The position numbers and the translations under genes were made by a program. Of a DNA stretch of 32,629 nt, positions 1 through 9,050 are shown piece after piece. The notes beneath the pieces are model-generated. The model was not told the origin of the DNA. It searched no databases and saw only the letters and a list, made by a program, of their open reading frames with translations. The stretch covers positions 1 through 32,629 of the forward strand of contig CAZLWE010000036.1 of the NCBI GenBank assembly GCA_964562985.1, read 5' to 3'. How positions within the stretch are numbered: the stretch's first letter is position 1; every line of letters begins with the position of its first letter. The DNA comes from SHLQ01 sp964562985. Its GTDB lineage: Bacteria; Actinomycetota; Acidimicrobiia; Acidimicrobiales; SHLQ01.

Positions 1-826
1 TATCGACGGGGTCTGGTGAGGGAGTCGGGAAGTCGAGCAGGTGGGCTTCGAGAACTGCGGCGTCGGCTTGTTCGTAGAAGGTGGGGCGCACGCCCACGTT
101 CACCGCTGCGTAGGCGACGGAACCGTCGGGCAGGAGGTAGTGGCAGGCGTACACGCCGTTGGCTGGGCGAGCCATCTCGTCGGAGAGCACCACGTTGGCC
201 GTTGGGAATCCGATCGTTCGGCCGCGTTGGTCGCCCTGCACCACCTGTCCGACTAGCTCAAAGGGACGACCCAACATTGCCTTCGCCTGTTCGACAGACC
301 CGCCGTTGAGCGCTCGGCGGATCGCCGTCGACGAGACGTGCTCGGTCGCCGACTGCTCATGGAGGACGAGATCCAACCCCTCGACACTGAACCCATGGGT
401 GAGTCCGACTTCCTCTAAGAACTGGACCGTGCCTTCACGGCCTTTCCCGAACTTGAAGTCGCTACCGACGAGAATCTCACTAGCGCCGAGACGACCGACG
501 AAGACATCTTCCACAAACTCTTGGGCCGTGTTTGCCGCTCGCTCGACGTTGAACTCGATCACGTAGACCACGTCCACGCCTAACTCCTCAAGGAGTTCGA
601 GCTTGCGCTCTAACCGGGTCAGGAGCCTGGGTGCAGAATCGGGCCGCACGACCAGTGCTGGATGGACATCGAAAGTAACCACAGCGGAGGCAACACCGCG
701 GGCGTCGGCACGCCGCTTCACCTCATTGATCACGGTCTGGTGGCCGACGTGCACGCCATCGAATGCGCCAACGGTACACACCGATGCCTCAATGACGTCT
801 TTGTCGCTATCTCGGATGATCTTCAC
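1..826 (-). CDS. ribF: Bifunctional riboflavin kinase/FAD synthetase, 3' end cut by window edge
   Basis: The protein phosphorylates riboflavin to FMN and adenylylates FMN to FAD in the cytoplasm. Read on the minus strand from a GTG at 826, 275 residues are present. The N-terminal nucleotidyltransferase half shows GAFDGVHVGHQ near residues 20-30 and an SSTAIR motif. The C-terminal kinase half shows GRPFELVGQVVQGD, RGRTIGFPTANV and GVRPTF. The family is usually a little over 300 residues, so only the last few dozen are missing. The GTG start overlaps the truB stop as GTGA, which suggests translational coupling. It is the last visible gene of the rimP-nusA-infB-rbfA-truB-ribF block, its usual position. 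Confidence 0.95.
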   Translation of the reverse strand, partial: MKIIRDSDKDVIEASVCTVGAFDGVHVGHQTVINEVKRRADARGVASAVVTFDVHPALVVRPDSAPRLLTRLERKLELLEELGVDVVYVIEFNVERAANTAQEFVEDVFVGRLGASEILVGSDFKFGKGREGTVQFLEEVGLTHGFSVEGLDLVLHEQSATEHVSSTAIRRALNGGSVEQAKAMLGRPFELVGQVVQGDQRGRTIGFPTANVVLSDEMARPANGVYACHYLLPDGSVAYAAVNVGVRPTFYEQADAAVLEAHLLDFPTPSPDPVD

Positions 827-1737
827 TCGGATTCCTCGGCGGGCAACGGTTGCGGATCGACCAACACCACGGCTGGCTTCACCGTCCCTCCTCGATGTGG
901 TTCGTAGATCGCCAAAAGGCGACCAGATACATCGACTAGAGGGTACGTCCCGGCACCCCCGGAGACACCAATCCGAGAGGAAGAAAACACGCGACCGAAC
1001 GAGACGTCGTTCGCCGTTTCATCGTCGACCTCGATGACGCCGAGATCACGCACGAACTCGGCAGCGGGTCGAAGCTCAGCCTCGTCAAGGGGCTGGGCTT
1101 GATCCTCGGTGAAGGAGCCAATGGCTGTCCGTCGGAGACCGTGAAGATGCGCTCCCCCACCGAGCAGGGCACCGAGGTCGGCTGCAAGCACCCGGATGTA
1201 GGTGCCCGAGGAACACTCCACGGTTGCGCGCATAACCATTGGGTCCTCCGTCGCTTCGAGATCGAAGCGATAGACCGATACGGGGACGGGATCCCGCTCG
1301 ATCTCGATCCCCTCGCGAGCGAGCTGATGTAGGCGTTTACCATCGACCTTCTTCGCCGACACCATGGGCGGCACTTGCATGATGTCGCCGGTGAGCTTAG
1401 CCGCCGCGGCTCGGGCGGCAACGATGTCGATCGGATCCATCTCGTGGGTTGCGGTCACGACGCCTGTCGAATCCAACGAGTCCGTTTCGCTACCGAAGCG
1501 GATATCGCCGGTGTAGGCCTTTGTTTGCCCATCGAGGAACCGCAAGATCCGTGTGGCCTTCCCCAAGCCGAGCAACAGAACGCCGGTGGCATCGGGGTCA
1601 AGGGTTCCCGAATGACCAACCTTACGCGTCTTGAAAACACCTCGCGCCTTTGCAACGACATCGTGCGATGTCCAGCCTCGGGGTTTGTCCACGACAACGA
1701 AGCCCGTCGGGCCGGTGTCCCGGCGTTTGCGACCCAC
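823..1737 (-). CDS. truB: tRNA pseudouridine(55) synthase TruB
   Basis: TruB isomerises U55 to pseudouridine in the T-loop of tRNAs. The 304-residue protein has the family signature GHSGTLDPDATGVL near residues 41-54; the aspartate at residue 47 matches the catalytic aspartate of the family. The N-terminal VDKPRGWTSHDVV segment and the SSGTYIRVLAADLG segment are also typical. The start is a GTG at 1737, three bases after the rbfA stop, and the stop overlaps the ribF GTG. Length and neighbours are ordinary. Confidence 0.97.
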   Translation of the reverse strand: MGRKRRDTGPTGFVVVDKPRGWTSHDVVAKARGVFKTRKVGHSGTLDPDATGVLLLGLGKATRILRFLDGQTKAYTGDIRFGSETDSLDSTGVVTATHEMDPIDIVAARAAAAKLTGDIMQVPPMVSAKKVDGKRLHQLAREGIEIERDPVPVSVYRFDLEATEDPMVMRATVECSSGTYIRVLAADLGALLGGGAHLHGLRRTAIGSFTEDQAQPLDEAELRPAAEFVRDLGVIEVDDETANDVSFGRVFSSSRIGVSGGAGTYPLVDVSGRLLAIYEPHRGGTVKPAVVLVDPQPLPAEESE

Positions 1738-1740
1738 CGA

Positions 1741-2154
1741 CTACTCCTCTTCGGAGGCTGTCGGGTTTCCGGGACGATTACGCTCACTGACCAAGAGGTC
1801 CTCGATCCGATTCGCTTCCCGCAGCTGTGCATCGGGTTGAAATACGAGCGGCGGAGTGCGGCGCAGGTTCGTCTGACGGTTGATCGCCGACTGGAGGCGC
1901 GGCCGATACTGCTCAAATACCTCGATGAGCGCCTCTTCATCCGCACCGTCACCAAGTGCCGCGGTGTAGGAGACGATGGCCTGGTCGAGGCTGCGATCGG
2001 TCCGCACATGGGTGACTGAAACCCATTCGAGACGCTCATCATCAATCCGTCGAAGCTCTTCGGAAATGATCTCTCGCAACAACTCGTTGAGACGCGACGC
2101 GCGCTGCGCACCCGGGTCTCGTGACGATCTGGTGTGTCGGCGACGTGAACTCAT
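1741..2154 (-). CDS. rbfA: 30S ribosome-binding factor RbfA
   Basis: RbfA helps mature the 16S rRNA 5' end and is important for late 30S assembly and cold adaptation. The 137-residue protein has the expected KH-like pattern: an RASRLNELLREIISEELRRI helix followed by VSVTHVRTDRSLDQAIVSY. The C-terminal part is disordered and acidic (TASEEE). Its ATG directly abuts the TAG of the upstream ylxP gene (TAGATG), and truB follows after three bases. This is the standard infB-rbfA-truB arrangement. Confidence 0.95.
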   Translation of the reverse strand: MSSRRRHTRSSRDPGAQRASRLNELLREIISEELRRIDDERLEWVSVTHVRTDRSLDQAIVSYTAALGDGADEEALIEVFEQYRPRLQSAINRQTNLRRTPPLVFQPDAQLREANRIEDLLVSERNRPGNPTASEEE

Positions 2155-2442
2155 CTACTCAAACTCCATCCATGAGCGTTGCGCGTCGAGAACTTCGAGG
2201 TCTGGGCGACCCCAAACCAGCCGTTCAGCGGCATCGATCGTTTCTTCTGCGGTGCGGGCCGACCCCGAAACGGTGACGACTCCGATGGTAGCGAGCTTGT
2301 GCTCATCGAGATCCCCAACTTCACTCACCGAGACCCCCAGCCGCGGCAGTCGGTCGACGATCGCGTTAACCATCGACCGCTTCTCTTTTAACGTTTGCGC
2401 ATGCGGGAAGCGCAGGCGCATTTCGAGCGCGAGCACATGCAT
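2155..2442 (-). CDS. DUF503 / YlxP-like protein
   Basis: This 95-residue protein belongs to the DUF503 family, recognised from its N-terminal pattern of an LRFPHAQTLKEKRSMVNAIVDRL-like segment and an EVGDLDEHKLATIGVVTVSG segment. The family is a small alpha/beta protein usually lying between infB and rbfA, as here. It is known as YlxP in Bacillus, where a role near ribosome assembly is suspected; no biochemical function can be read from the sequence. The gene starts nine bases after the infB stop and ends immediately before the rbfA ATG. Confidence 0.9.
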   Translation of the reverse strand: MHVLALEMRLRFPHAQTLKEKRSMVNAIVDRLPRLGVSVSEVGDLDEHKLATIGVVTVSGSARTAEETIDAAERLVWGRPDLEVLDAQRSWMEFE

Positions 2443-2451
2443 CGCTGTGCG

Positions 2452-5259
2452 CTACGAGATCGAGCGTTCGATCTCGCGCTCCTCGTAGGTCTCGATAACG
2501 TCGCCGTCTTTGAGATCCTGGAAGTCCGAAAGGCCGATGCCACATTCGTAGCCAGCGGCTACCTCACGTGCGTCTTCCTTGAATCGGCGCAGCGATTTGA
2601 TGTCGCCCTTCCAGATGATGGTGCCCTCACGAATGAAGCGCACCTTGGAACCTCGGGTGATGACACCGTTCTGCACGTAGCAACCAGCGATCTTGCCGAT
2701 GCGTGGGATCGAGAAGATCTCTCGCACTTCGGCATCACCTGTGACCACCTCTTCGAACTCGGGGGCCAACATGCCGACCATCGCTGACTCGATGTCCTCA
2801 AGCAGCTTGTAGATGATCTCGTAGGTTCGGATCTCGACGTTCTCGGCTTCGGCGTTTTCACGGGCCTTGCGATCCGGACGGACGTTGAAGCCGATGATCG
2901 TGGCATTCGACGCTGCAGCGAGCGCAATGTCGTTCTCGGTGATGCCACCGACGCCACGATGCACGAACGTTGGCTTGACCTCCGGGGTTTCGAGCTTGCG
3001 AAGCGAATCGGTTACCGCCTCAAGCGAACCGTTTACGTCGGCCTTGATGATCAGGTTCAGGTTGGCCGCTTCACCGCGCTGGATCTGCTCGAAGATGTCT
3101 TCGAGGCGAGCGCCACCGCTGGTCGCAGAGGCATCTCGGCCAAGGCTCGATTGACGGTGGTAGTGGTCGCGGGTATCGGCCACCTTGGAGGCGACCTTCT
3201 CGCTTGGGGCGACGTTGAACTCGTCTCCTGCCTCGGCGACATCGGACAGGCCCAAGACCTGAACGGGCGTCGATGGGCCGGCAACCTTGACGTTCTCGCC
3301 CTTGTCGTTGATCAGCGCACGGATACGGCCCCATGCAGCACCCGTGACCATCGGATCGCCGACCTTGAGGGTGCCTTCCTGCACCAACACGGTCGCGACC
3401 GGGCCACGGCCGATGTCGAGGTTCGCTTCCAACACGACACCCTTGGCGCGAGTCTCGGGGTCGGAACGAAGTTCCTCGATCTCAGCGACCAGCAAGATCT
3501 GGTCGAGCAGTTCATCGATACCGACGTTCTGCAGAGCCGAAATCTCCTGGGTGATGACGTCGCCGCCGAAGGACTCGGGGATGAGTTCGTGTTCGGTGAG
3601 CTGGGTGAGCACACGCGCCGGGTTGGCGTTTTCACGATCGATCTTGTTGACCGCGACGATAATCGGCACCTCAGCAGCCTTGGCATGGTTCAACGCTTCG
3701 ACCGTTTGCGGCATAACGCCGTCGTCGGCGGCAACAACCAGGATGACGATGTCGGTTGCGCTGGCGCCACGAGAACGCATCGCGGTGAACGCTTCGTGGC
3801 CAGGGGTGTCGATGAAGGTCAACGTGTGATCCTTGCGGACCGTTTGGTACGCACCGATGTGCTGTGTAATGCCGCCGGCCTCGCCGTCGACAACGTTGGC
3901 CTGACGGATCTGATCGAGCAGCTTGGTCTTACCGTGATCGACGTGGCCCATGACGGTGATGACCGGTGGACGCAGCGGCGCATCGCTGTCGGCGGCTGCT
4001 TCGTCGTCTACCTCGTCTTCGATGCCGAGCATCTTGCGAAGCTCTTCTTCGTGCTCCTCGCCGGGATCGACGAGCTTGATGTCGGCGCCGAGGTCCTCCG
4101 CGAACGAGGTGATGAGGTCATCTGAAAGCGACTGCGTCGCAGTGACCATCTCGCCTTGTTGCATCATGAACTTCACGACGTCGGCGACCGTTCGGTTGAA
4201 CTTCGGACCGAGATCGAGCGGCGTTATCGAGCGTTCGATAACGACGGTGCCCTCTGGCACTGGAGCGTCCTGGGAGCTGTAGCTCGGAACGTCCATTGGC
4301 TGGAGCTCTTCGCGGTTGCGGCGACGACGGCCTTTTCGCTTTGGCGGGCGGCGTCCACCTGGGCCACCTGGGCGGCCGCCACCTGGACGACCACCGCCGC
4401 CACCGGGAGGTCCACCTGCACCGGGCACTGGGCGCGGTCCGCCGCCACCCGGACGGCCACCGCCGCCACCGCCACCACTGCGAGGCGGGCTAAATCCACC
4501 GCGATTTCCACCTGGGCCGCCACCGGAGCGACCGGGGGGCGGACCACCAGGACGGCCAGGGGGTGGCGGTATTGGCTTACCGGACGCAGAGCGCGGAGGT
4601 CCGGGAGGGGGTGGGATCGGCTTACCCGAGAGCGACTTGGGGCCCTTGGGAGCCTGCGGTGGGTTCTTCTTCGGGTCGGCGTCGATTGGAGGGCGCGGCT
4701 TCGACTCGGGAGTCGCCTCACCCTCTGCCTTTGGAGGCTTCGGTGTGACCGTAGGAGGAGGCGCAACCGGCCCCTCAGGAACTGCACGGCGAGAGTCCTT
4801 CGACGACACGACCTTCTTTGGCATGACCATGTCAGGATCGACGGGAACATCGTCGACCGGCACGGGCTCCTCAACTGGCGATGCATCAGCAACGACGGGT
4901 TCTGGAGCGGGCGTCGGTTCTTCGACCGGCACTGGCGCGGCCGGTTCGGGTTCAGGCTCGGGTTCAACAGCAGGCGTCGCTGCCGCATTCTTCTTGGCCG
5001 GTTGTTTCTTGGTCGAAACGACTGGCTTCTTTTCTTCCGCAGGTGCTTCCTCGGCCGGCTTCTCTTCTTCCTCGGCAGGGACCTCGCGGACTAGCCCTTC
5101 ACGTTCGGCCTTACGGCGAACGCGATCGGCTTGTGCATCGACGATGCTCGATGAATGGCTCTTCGCCCCAATTCCGAGCGCGCCACAGAGGTCCAGGGTC
5201 TCAGCGTTGCTGAGCCCAAGCTCTCGTGCGAGTTCGTAGACGCGGATTTTTGTTGCCAA
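2452..5259 (-). CDS. infB: Translation initiation factor IF-2
   Basis: IF-2 is the GTPase that places fMet-tRNA on the 30S subunit and promotes subunit joining. The 935-residue protein has an IF2_N domain at residues 3-55, then a disordered Pro/Glu-rich stretch, a Pro/Gly/Arg-rich stretch (about 200-310) ending in a basic PPKRKGRRRRN patch, a second IF2_N-like region (about 345-400) and the GTPase core. GTPase motifs are GHVDHGKT (438-445), DTPGHEAF and NKID, followed by beta-barrel and C-terminal domains. The long Pro/Gly-rich linker is typical of actinobacterial IF-2. Its high GC content creates long spurious antisense ORFs. Confidence 0.98.
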   Translation of the reverse strand: MATKIRVYELARELGLSNAETLDLCGALGIGAKSHSSSIVDAQADRVRRKAEREGLVREVPAEEEEKPAEEAPAEEKKPVVSTKKQPAKKNAAATPAVEPEPEPEPAAPVPVEEPTPAPEPVVADASPVEEPVPVDDVPVDPDMVMPKKVVSSKDSRRAVPEGPVAPPPTVTPKPPKAEGEATPESKPRPPIDADPKKNPPQAPKGPKSLSGKPIPPPPGPPRSASGKPIPPPPGRPGGPPPGRSGGGPGGNRGGFSPPRSGGGGGGGRPGGGGPRPVPGAGGPPGGGGGRPGGGRPGGPGGRRPPKRKGRRRRNREELQPMDVPSYSSQDAPVPEGTVVIERSITPLDLGPKFNRTVADVVKFMMQQGEMVTATQSLSDDLITSFAEDLGADIKLVDPGEEHEEELRKMLGIEDEVDDEAAADSDAPLRPPVITVMGHVDHGKTKLLDQIRQANVVDGEAGGITQHIGAYQTVRKDHTLTFIDTPGHEAFTAMRSRGASATDIVILVVAADDGVMPQTVEALNHAKAAEVPIIVAVNKIDRENANPARVLTQLTEHELIPESFGGDVITQEISALQNVGIDELLDQILLVAEIEELRSDPETRAKGVVLEANLDIGRGPVATVLVQEGTLKVGDPMVTGAAWGRIRALINDKGENVKVAGPSTPVQVLGLSDVAEAGDEFNVAPSEKVASKVADTRDHYHRQSSLGRDASATSGGARLEDIFEQIQRGEAANLNLIIKADVNGSLEAVTDSLRKLETPEVKPTFVHRGVGGITENDIALAAASNATIIGFNVRPDRKARENAEAENVEIRTYEIIYKLLEDIESAMVGMLAPEFEEVVTGDAEVREIFSIPRIGKIAGCYVQNGVITRGSKVRFIREGTIIWKGDIKSLRRFKEDAREVAAGYECGIGLSDFQDLKDGDVIETYEEREIERSIS

Positions 5260-5318
5260 TGGGTTGTTTCAGTCCTTTGCGGGTCGAATCGAATTCGATT
5301 CAGCTAACCAGCCTATTC

Positions 5319-6500
5319 CTATTCCTCTTCAGAGGCCTCATCTGAGGCCTCTGCTTCGTCGCCGGCGTCTTTTTCTGCCAGCGGCTTCTCGTCAGAATCT
5401 GCGGCGTCGCTCCAGTCGTCAGCGGACAGGCCTTCGCCACCGTCAGCAGGTTTCCAGACCTGCTCGCCGGTCTCGGGGTCTTGCACCCACTCGCCCTCGG
5501 CCCAATCGACGTCGCCGTAGGCCTCTTCCTGTGCGAGTTGGGTTTCGGACTTGATGTCGACGCGCCAACCTGTCAAACGGGCAGCAAGGCGGGCGTTCTG
5601 GCCTTCCTTGCCAATTGCGAGTGACAGTTGGAAGTCGGGAACGATGACCTCGGCGGTCCCGGTCTCTTCGATAATGCGAACTTCTTTGACCTTCGCGGGC
5701 GAAAGCGCCTTCATGACAAAGTCGGGGAGGTCTTCAGAGAAGGGCACGATGTCGATCTTTTCGCCGCGAAGCTCGGTCACGACCTGGCGGACGCGGGCAC
5801 CGCGGGCACCAACGCAAGCGCCGACTGGGTCGACGTTGGTGTCGTTGGAGGCGACAGCGATCTTGGTGCGGTGTCCTGGTTCACGAGCACAGGCCTTGAT
5901 TTCGACGATGCCGTCTGCGATTTCGGGCACTTCGAGTTCAAACAGGCGACGAACCAAGCCTGGGTGGGTTCGACTGACCACGATCTGTGGGCCCTTGGCC
6001 GTTTTACGTACTTCAACGATGTAGGCCTTCAGGCGAGCGTTTGGCTCGGGCCGCTCGAACATCGCTTGCTCAGACTGCGGCAACAAGGCTTCGACTCGAC
6101 CGAGATCCAGCAGGGTGTAGCGAGCGTCGGTTTGCTGGATCATGCCCGTGACGATGTCGCCTTCGCGGCCTGCGTACTCTTCGTACTTCAGCTCGCGCTC
6201 GGCCTCACGGATTCGCTGCGTCATAACCTGACGAGCGGTTTGGGCGGCGATTCGACCGAAATTTTCCGGGGTGACGTCGTACTCTTCGCCGATCGGCTCG
6301 TACCACTCGTCGGTTTCTTGGGCCATCACCCGAATGTCCATGGTCTCGGGGTCGATAGTGACCCACGAGTATGGCTCGGCGTCCGGCATGCGCTTGTAGG
6401 CCGACTCGAGCGCGTCAGCGAGCGCTGCGAAGAGTGCGTCTACCGAGATTCCCTTGTCGCGGGCGAGCGCTTGCAGCGCTTCGAGCATCTCTGCGTTCAT
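5319..6500 (-). CDS. nusA: Transcription termination/antitermination factor NusA
   Basis: NusA binds RNA polymerase and modulates pausing, intrinsic termination and antitermination. I place the start at the ATG at 6500, giving 393 residues and an ATGA overlap with the rimP stop; a longer frame up to 6584 would run through rimP and lacks family resemblance. Domains in order are the N-terminal polymerase-binding domain (1-105), S1 (about 111-180), KH1 (about 200-260, with DPVGACVGARGARVR) and KH2 (about 270-320, with LAIGKEGQNARLAARLTGW). The tail (330-393) is acidic and disordered. Confidence 0.97.
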   Translation of the reverse strand: MNAEMLEALQALARDKGISVDALFAALADALESAYKRMPDAEPYSWVTIDPETMDIRVMAQETDEWYEPIGEEYDVTPENFGRIAAQTARQVMTQRIREAERELKYEEYAGREGDIVTGMIQQTDARYTLLDLGRVEALLPQSEQAMFERPEPNARLKAYIVEVRKTAKGPQIVVSRTHPGLVRRLFELEVPEIADGIVEIKACAREPGHRTKIAVASNDTNVDPVGACVGARGARVRQVVTELRGEKIDIVPFSEDLPDFVMKALSPAKVKEVRIIEETGTAEVIVPDFQLSLAIGKEGQNARLAARLTGWRVDIKSETQLAQEEAYGDVDWAEGEWVQDPETGEQVWKPADGGEGLSADDWSDAADSDEKPLAEKDAGDEAEASDEASEEE

Positions 6501-7039
6501 GATGAACTGACCTTTCCTTTTTTGGTACTTTTGCCCTTGGCAGCACCATTCTTTTGACCGCCGGGCTTGGGTCCGGGACCCCATTTGAATGTGGTGCGGG
6601 CTGTGCGGATCTCGCCGTAACGCAAAGCCCTCGTACCGTGATCGCCGTCGACGGTAATACCTTCTTCGTCCGCCGAGGTGAGCTCGCCTTCGACGCGTCG
6701 CTCGCCTTCTACCTCGGGCATCGTTTTGATGCTGACGGTCTCGCCAACCGCGCGCCGGAAATGCGTCGGTACTTTGAGCGGACGCTCGACCCCAGGGCTC
6801 GACACCTCGAGAGTAAAGCGGCCAGGGATCGGGTCTTCGGCATCAACCATGCGCGAGATCGCCTTGGTTACATCGACGAGCGTCTGACTGTTGAGGCCGT
6901 CGGGCTCGTCGATCACCACGCGAACGACACCCTGGAGGCTTTCAATGTCGACAAGTTCAACGCCAAAATCCTCAGCGATGGGCTCGACCAAGGTGGCGAA
7001 GCGTTCGAGGGAGGGCGGGACGTTAACCGACGGGTTCAT
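6497..7039 (-). CDS. rimP: Ribosome maturation factor RimP
   Basis: RimP is needed for maturation of the 30S subunit. The 180-residue product has the family pattern: LVEPIAEDFGVELVDIES near the N terminus, VRVVIDEPDG and VTKAISRMVD in the middle, and FTLEVSSPGVERPL before the C-terminal SH3-like domain. The last 25 residues are Lys/Gly-rich. A strong AAGGAGG Shine-Dalgarno (7050-7056 on the minus strand) lies ten bases before the ATG at 7039. It is the first gene of the block and is preceded by a terminator-like hairpin leader. Confidence 0.95.
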   Translation of the reverse strand: MNPSVNVPPSLERFATLVEPIAEDFGVELVDIESLQGVVRVVIDEPDGLNSQTLVDVTKAISRMVDAEDPIPGRFTLEVSSPGVERPLKVPTHFRRAVGETVSIKTMPEVEGERRVEGELTSADEEGITVDGDHGTRALRYGEIRTARTTFKWGPGPKPGGQKNGAAKGKSTKKGKVSSS

Positions 7040-7103
7040 ATGTGGTTGCCCTCCTTGGCGTAGCGATGGACTTGGCGATGGGACACTGGGGCCGAAACAA
7101 CAA

Positions 7104-7128
7104 GAGCGTGGGCACGAAGCCCACGCTC
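7104..7128 (-). promoter_or_regulatory. rimP-operon leader hairpin, probable transcription attenuator
   Basis: On the minus strand a perfect 10-bp stem (GAGCGTGGGC / GCCCACGCTC) with a 5-nt loop is followed at once by TTGTTGTTTC, an interrupted U tract. It ends 64 nt before the rimP ATG. The structure looks like an intrinsic terminator placed in the leader of the rimP-nusA-infB transcript. As NusA itself affects termination, autoregulation through this hairpin is plausible, but that is inference. Confidence 0.65.
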
Positions 7129-7166
7129 GAAATGCAGTTCCGTTTAGAGACCCGTATTTGCGTGCG

Positions 7167-7195
7167 ATCGTATGTTATCGGACTTCTCGCCAATA
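7167..7195 (-). promoter_or_regulatory. Candidate promoter for the rimP-nusA-infB block
   Basis: Between the end of the upstream membrane-protein gene (7206) and the leader hairpin, the minus strand carries TACGAT (7172-7167), a fair actinobacterial -10 hexamer. TTATTG lies 18 bp and TTGGCG 15 bp upstream; neither is a strong -35. Position supports the call more than the -35 does. Confidence 0.35.
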
Positions 7196-7205
7196 ACGGG
7201 TGAAA

Positions 7206-7667
7206 CTAGGGACTCGGTTCGATCGACGAAAGGGGTTGGCCCCCCATCTCCACGACGGCTTCAGCGAATCGTTCATGGACTCCCCTGAGCTCCAGCTCAC
7301 TCCCGTTGCGTTTGAGTTCGGGACGGTAGTTCTTCACCGTTCGTTCCGCCCAGAGGTCGACGAGATGGATCGCGACCGCCACGCCGAGCACCGCAAAGGC
7401 TGGAAGGGTCGCCCGAAACGCCAGCACCACGCCCACCGCGGTCAGCACCGACGCAATGCCACGCCCCTTGATATGGAGGCTTTGTCGACGGGACCAATGT
7501 TTGAAAATGTCTTCAGACAAAGGGATTTTGATTTCGGGAGCGCTCCAGCGAGTAATCGTTCGCCCCACCTGAACGGGAATCGCCCCATGGGCACGACCGC
7601 CCGTTATTGCACAGATCGCAGGAAACCCGTCCTGCGCCGTCTTGAGCGGCAGGGCGATATCGGCCAT
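7206..7667 (-). CDS. Hypothetical small membrane protein downstream of ispG
   Basis: I do not recognise this 153-residue protein. Residues about 71-104 form a long hydrophobic segment, enough for one or two transmembrane helices, flanked by a basic loop (KHWSRRQSLHIKGRG) and a charged C-terminal half. The N-terminal half has a CAITGGRAHGAIPVQVGRT segment with one cysteine and may be a small soluble domain. Its ATG shares one base with the ispG stop (TGATG), so it is probably translated with ispG. This coupling, normal base composition and an uninterrupted frame make it a real gene. Confidence 0.75.
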   Translation of the reverse strand: MADIALPLKTAQDGFPAICAITGGRAHGAIPVQVGRTITRWSAPEIKIPLSEDIFKHWSRRQSLHIKGRGIASVLTAVGVVLAFRATLPAFAVLGVAVAIHLVDLWAERTVKNYRPELKRNGSELELRGVHERFAEAVVEMGGQPLSSIEPSP

Positions 7668-8890
7668 CAGCGTTTGCGCATGAGGTCGATTGCGACCTCG
7701 GATGCATTCGCATCTTCGCCACGCTCGTCGAGATTGCGCGCACGATCTTCCTCGGCAGCTTTGCGAGCTTCGTCACGGGTCGACTCCGCTCGGGCCATGG
7801 CCGCGTCGACACCCTCCTCGTGGAGGAATATCGCCCATTCGACGAGTTGGTCGACCATTTCATCTTCGGGGACGACCGCGACGTTGATGCCCTTCACGAA
7901 TAGGTGGCCTCGCTTGTTGCCCGCTGCGATGCCCAGGTCGGCATCACGTGCTTCGCCGGGCCCGTTCACCACACAACCCATCACCGCGACCTGCAATGGA
8001 ATCTCTCGATCTTCGAACGCTTCCATCGCATCGTTTGCGACCTTGTACACATCGATCTCGGCTCGCCCACAGCTCGGGCAGGCGATGAGGTCGACGTTCT
8101 TGCGTTCCCGAAGGCCGAGCGATTCGAGCAATTGTCGTCCCGCCTTCGCCTCGAGCACCGGGTCGGCGGTGAGCGAGTAACGGATCGTGTCGCCGATGCC
8201 CTCGGCGAGCAGGGTCGCGATACCGGCCGTGGCCTTGATCGTGCCGGCCGGAGGTGGCCCGGCTTCGGTAACGCCAAGGTGCAGTGGGTAATCGGTGGCT
8301 TCCGACATTTGTCGATACGCCGCGATCATCAATGGAACGCTCGATGCCTTCACAGAGATCTTCACTAGGTCGAAACCGACCTCGTCGAAGTAGCTGATCT
8401 CCCGCATGGCCGATTCGACCATCGCTTCAGGTGTAACGCCCTTTTCTGGGTCGTAGAGCGAACTGTCAAGGGAGCCGCCGTTGACGCCGATTCGGATCGG
8501 CACGTTGCGGTCCTTCGCCTCGCGTGCAACTTCCTTGATCTTCTTCGGGTCGGTGATGTTGCCGGGGTTGAGCCGGAGCCCGTCAACACCCGCGTCTAGC
8601 GCGGCGAGTGCCATGCGATGGTTGTTGTGGATGTCGGCGATGATCGGCACCGGCGAACGAGGGACGATGCGGGCGAGGCCTTCTGCTGCTTCGGGCTTAT
8701 TGCACGTGCACCGAACAATGTCGGCACCCGCTCCTGCGAGGGAGTAAATCTGCTGCAGCGTGGCTTCGTAGTCGGCCGTTTTCGTGATGGTCATCGACTG
8801 TACCGTCACCGGCGCTCCCCCACCCACCGCAACGTCGCCCACCATGATCTGCTTGGTGTCTTTACGAGGAAACGACCGATCAAAATGCAC
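7667..8890 (-). CDS. ispG: (E)-4-hydroxy-3-methylbut-2-enyl-diphosphate synthase IspG
   Basis: IspG is the 4Fe-4S enzyme converting MEcPP to HMBPP in the MEP isoprenoid pathway. The 407-residue protein has the N-terminal TIM-barrel part (PVTVQSMTITKTADYEAT, DIVRCTCNKPEAAEG, GVDGLRLNPGNI) and the C-terminal cluster-binding part. The expected ligands are C271 and C274 (CPSC), C306 and E313 (CVVNGPGE). The start is a GTG at 8890 with no obvious Shine-Dalgarno; a TAGACT hexamer six bases before it suggests a leaderless transcript. The 98-bp tandem repeat begins 7 bp upstream. dxr, another enzyme of the pathway, is two genes away. Confidence 0.97.
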   Translation of the reverse strand: MHFDRSFPRKDTKQIMVGDVAVGGGAPVTVQSMTITKTADYEATLQQIYSLAGAGADIVRCTCNKPEAAEGLARIVPRSPVPIIADIHNNHRMALAALDAGVDGLRLNPGNITDPKKIKEVAREAKDRNVPIRIGVNGGSLDSSLYDPEKGVTPEAMVESAMREISYFDEVGFDLVKISVKASSVPLMIAAYRQMSEATDYPLHLGVTEAGPPPAGTIKATAGIATLLAEGIGDTIRYSLTADPVLEAKAGRQLLESLGLRERKNVDLIACPSCGRAEIDVYKVANDAMEAFEDREIPLQVAVMGCVVNGPGEARDADLGIAAGNKRGHLFVKGINVAVVPEDEMVDQLVEWAIFLHEEGVDAAMARAESTRDEARKAAEEDRARNLDERGEDANASEVAIDLMRKR

Positions 8891-8897
8891 GTTGCTA

Positions 8898-9050
8898 GTC
8901 TACGCGGTCGCAATCCGGGCCTGGCGGCCCTCGGTGCTCAGCGTCTGGCCAGAGGCCGACACCGCCCGCACCGGCTTCGCAGCTGCGGGCTACCCGTCTA
9001 CGCGGTCGCAATCCGGGCCTGGCGGCCCTCGGTGCTCAGCGTCTGGCCAG
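8898..9050. repeat. 98-bp tandem repeat, copies 1 and 2 (second cut by gap)
   Basis: The first unit (8898-8995) begins GTCTACGCGGTCGCAATCCG. The second starts at 8996 and is identical until the N run at 9051. The unit contains two hairpin-forming segments, GGGCC-TGGC-GGCCC and a CCCGCA/TGCGGG pair. A further partial copy lies on the other side of the gap. No coding function is supported, although open frames run across it. Confidence 0.9.

Noticed and set aside
2959..5239. Long plus-strand ORFs (388, 312 and 307 residues) opposite infB
   Set aside because: They are antisense shadows of the GC-rich IF-2 gene, with compositionally biased Gly/Pro, Arg or Ser translations and no domain; infB is unambiguous.
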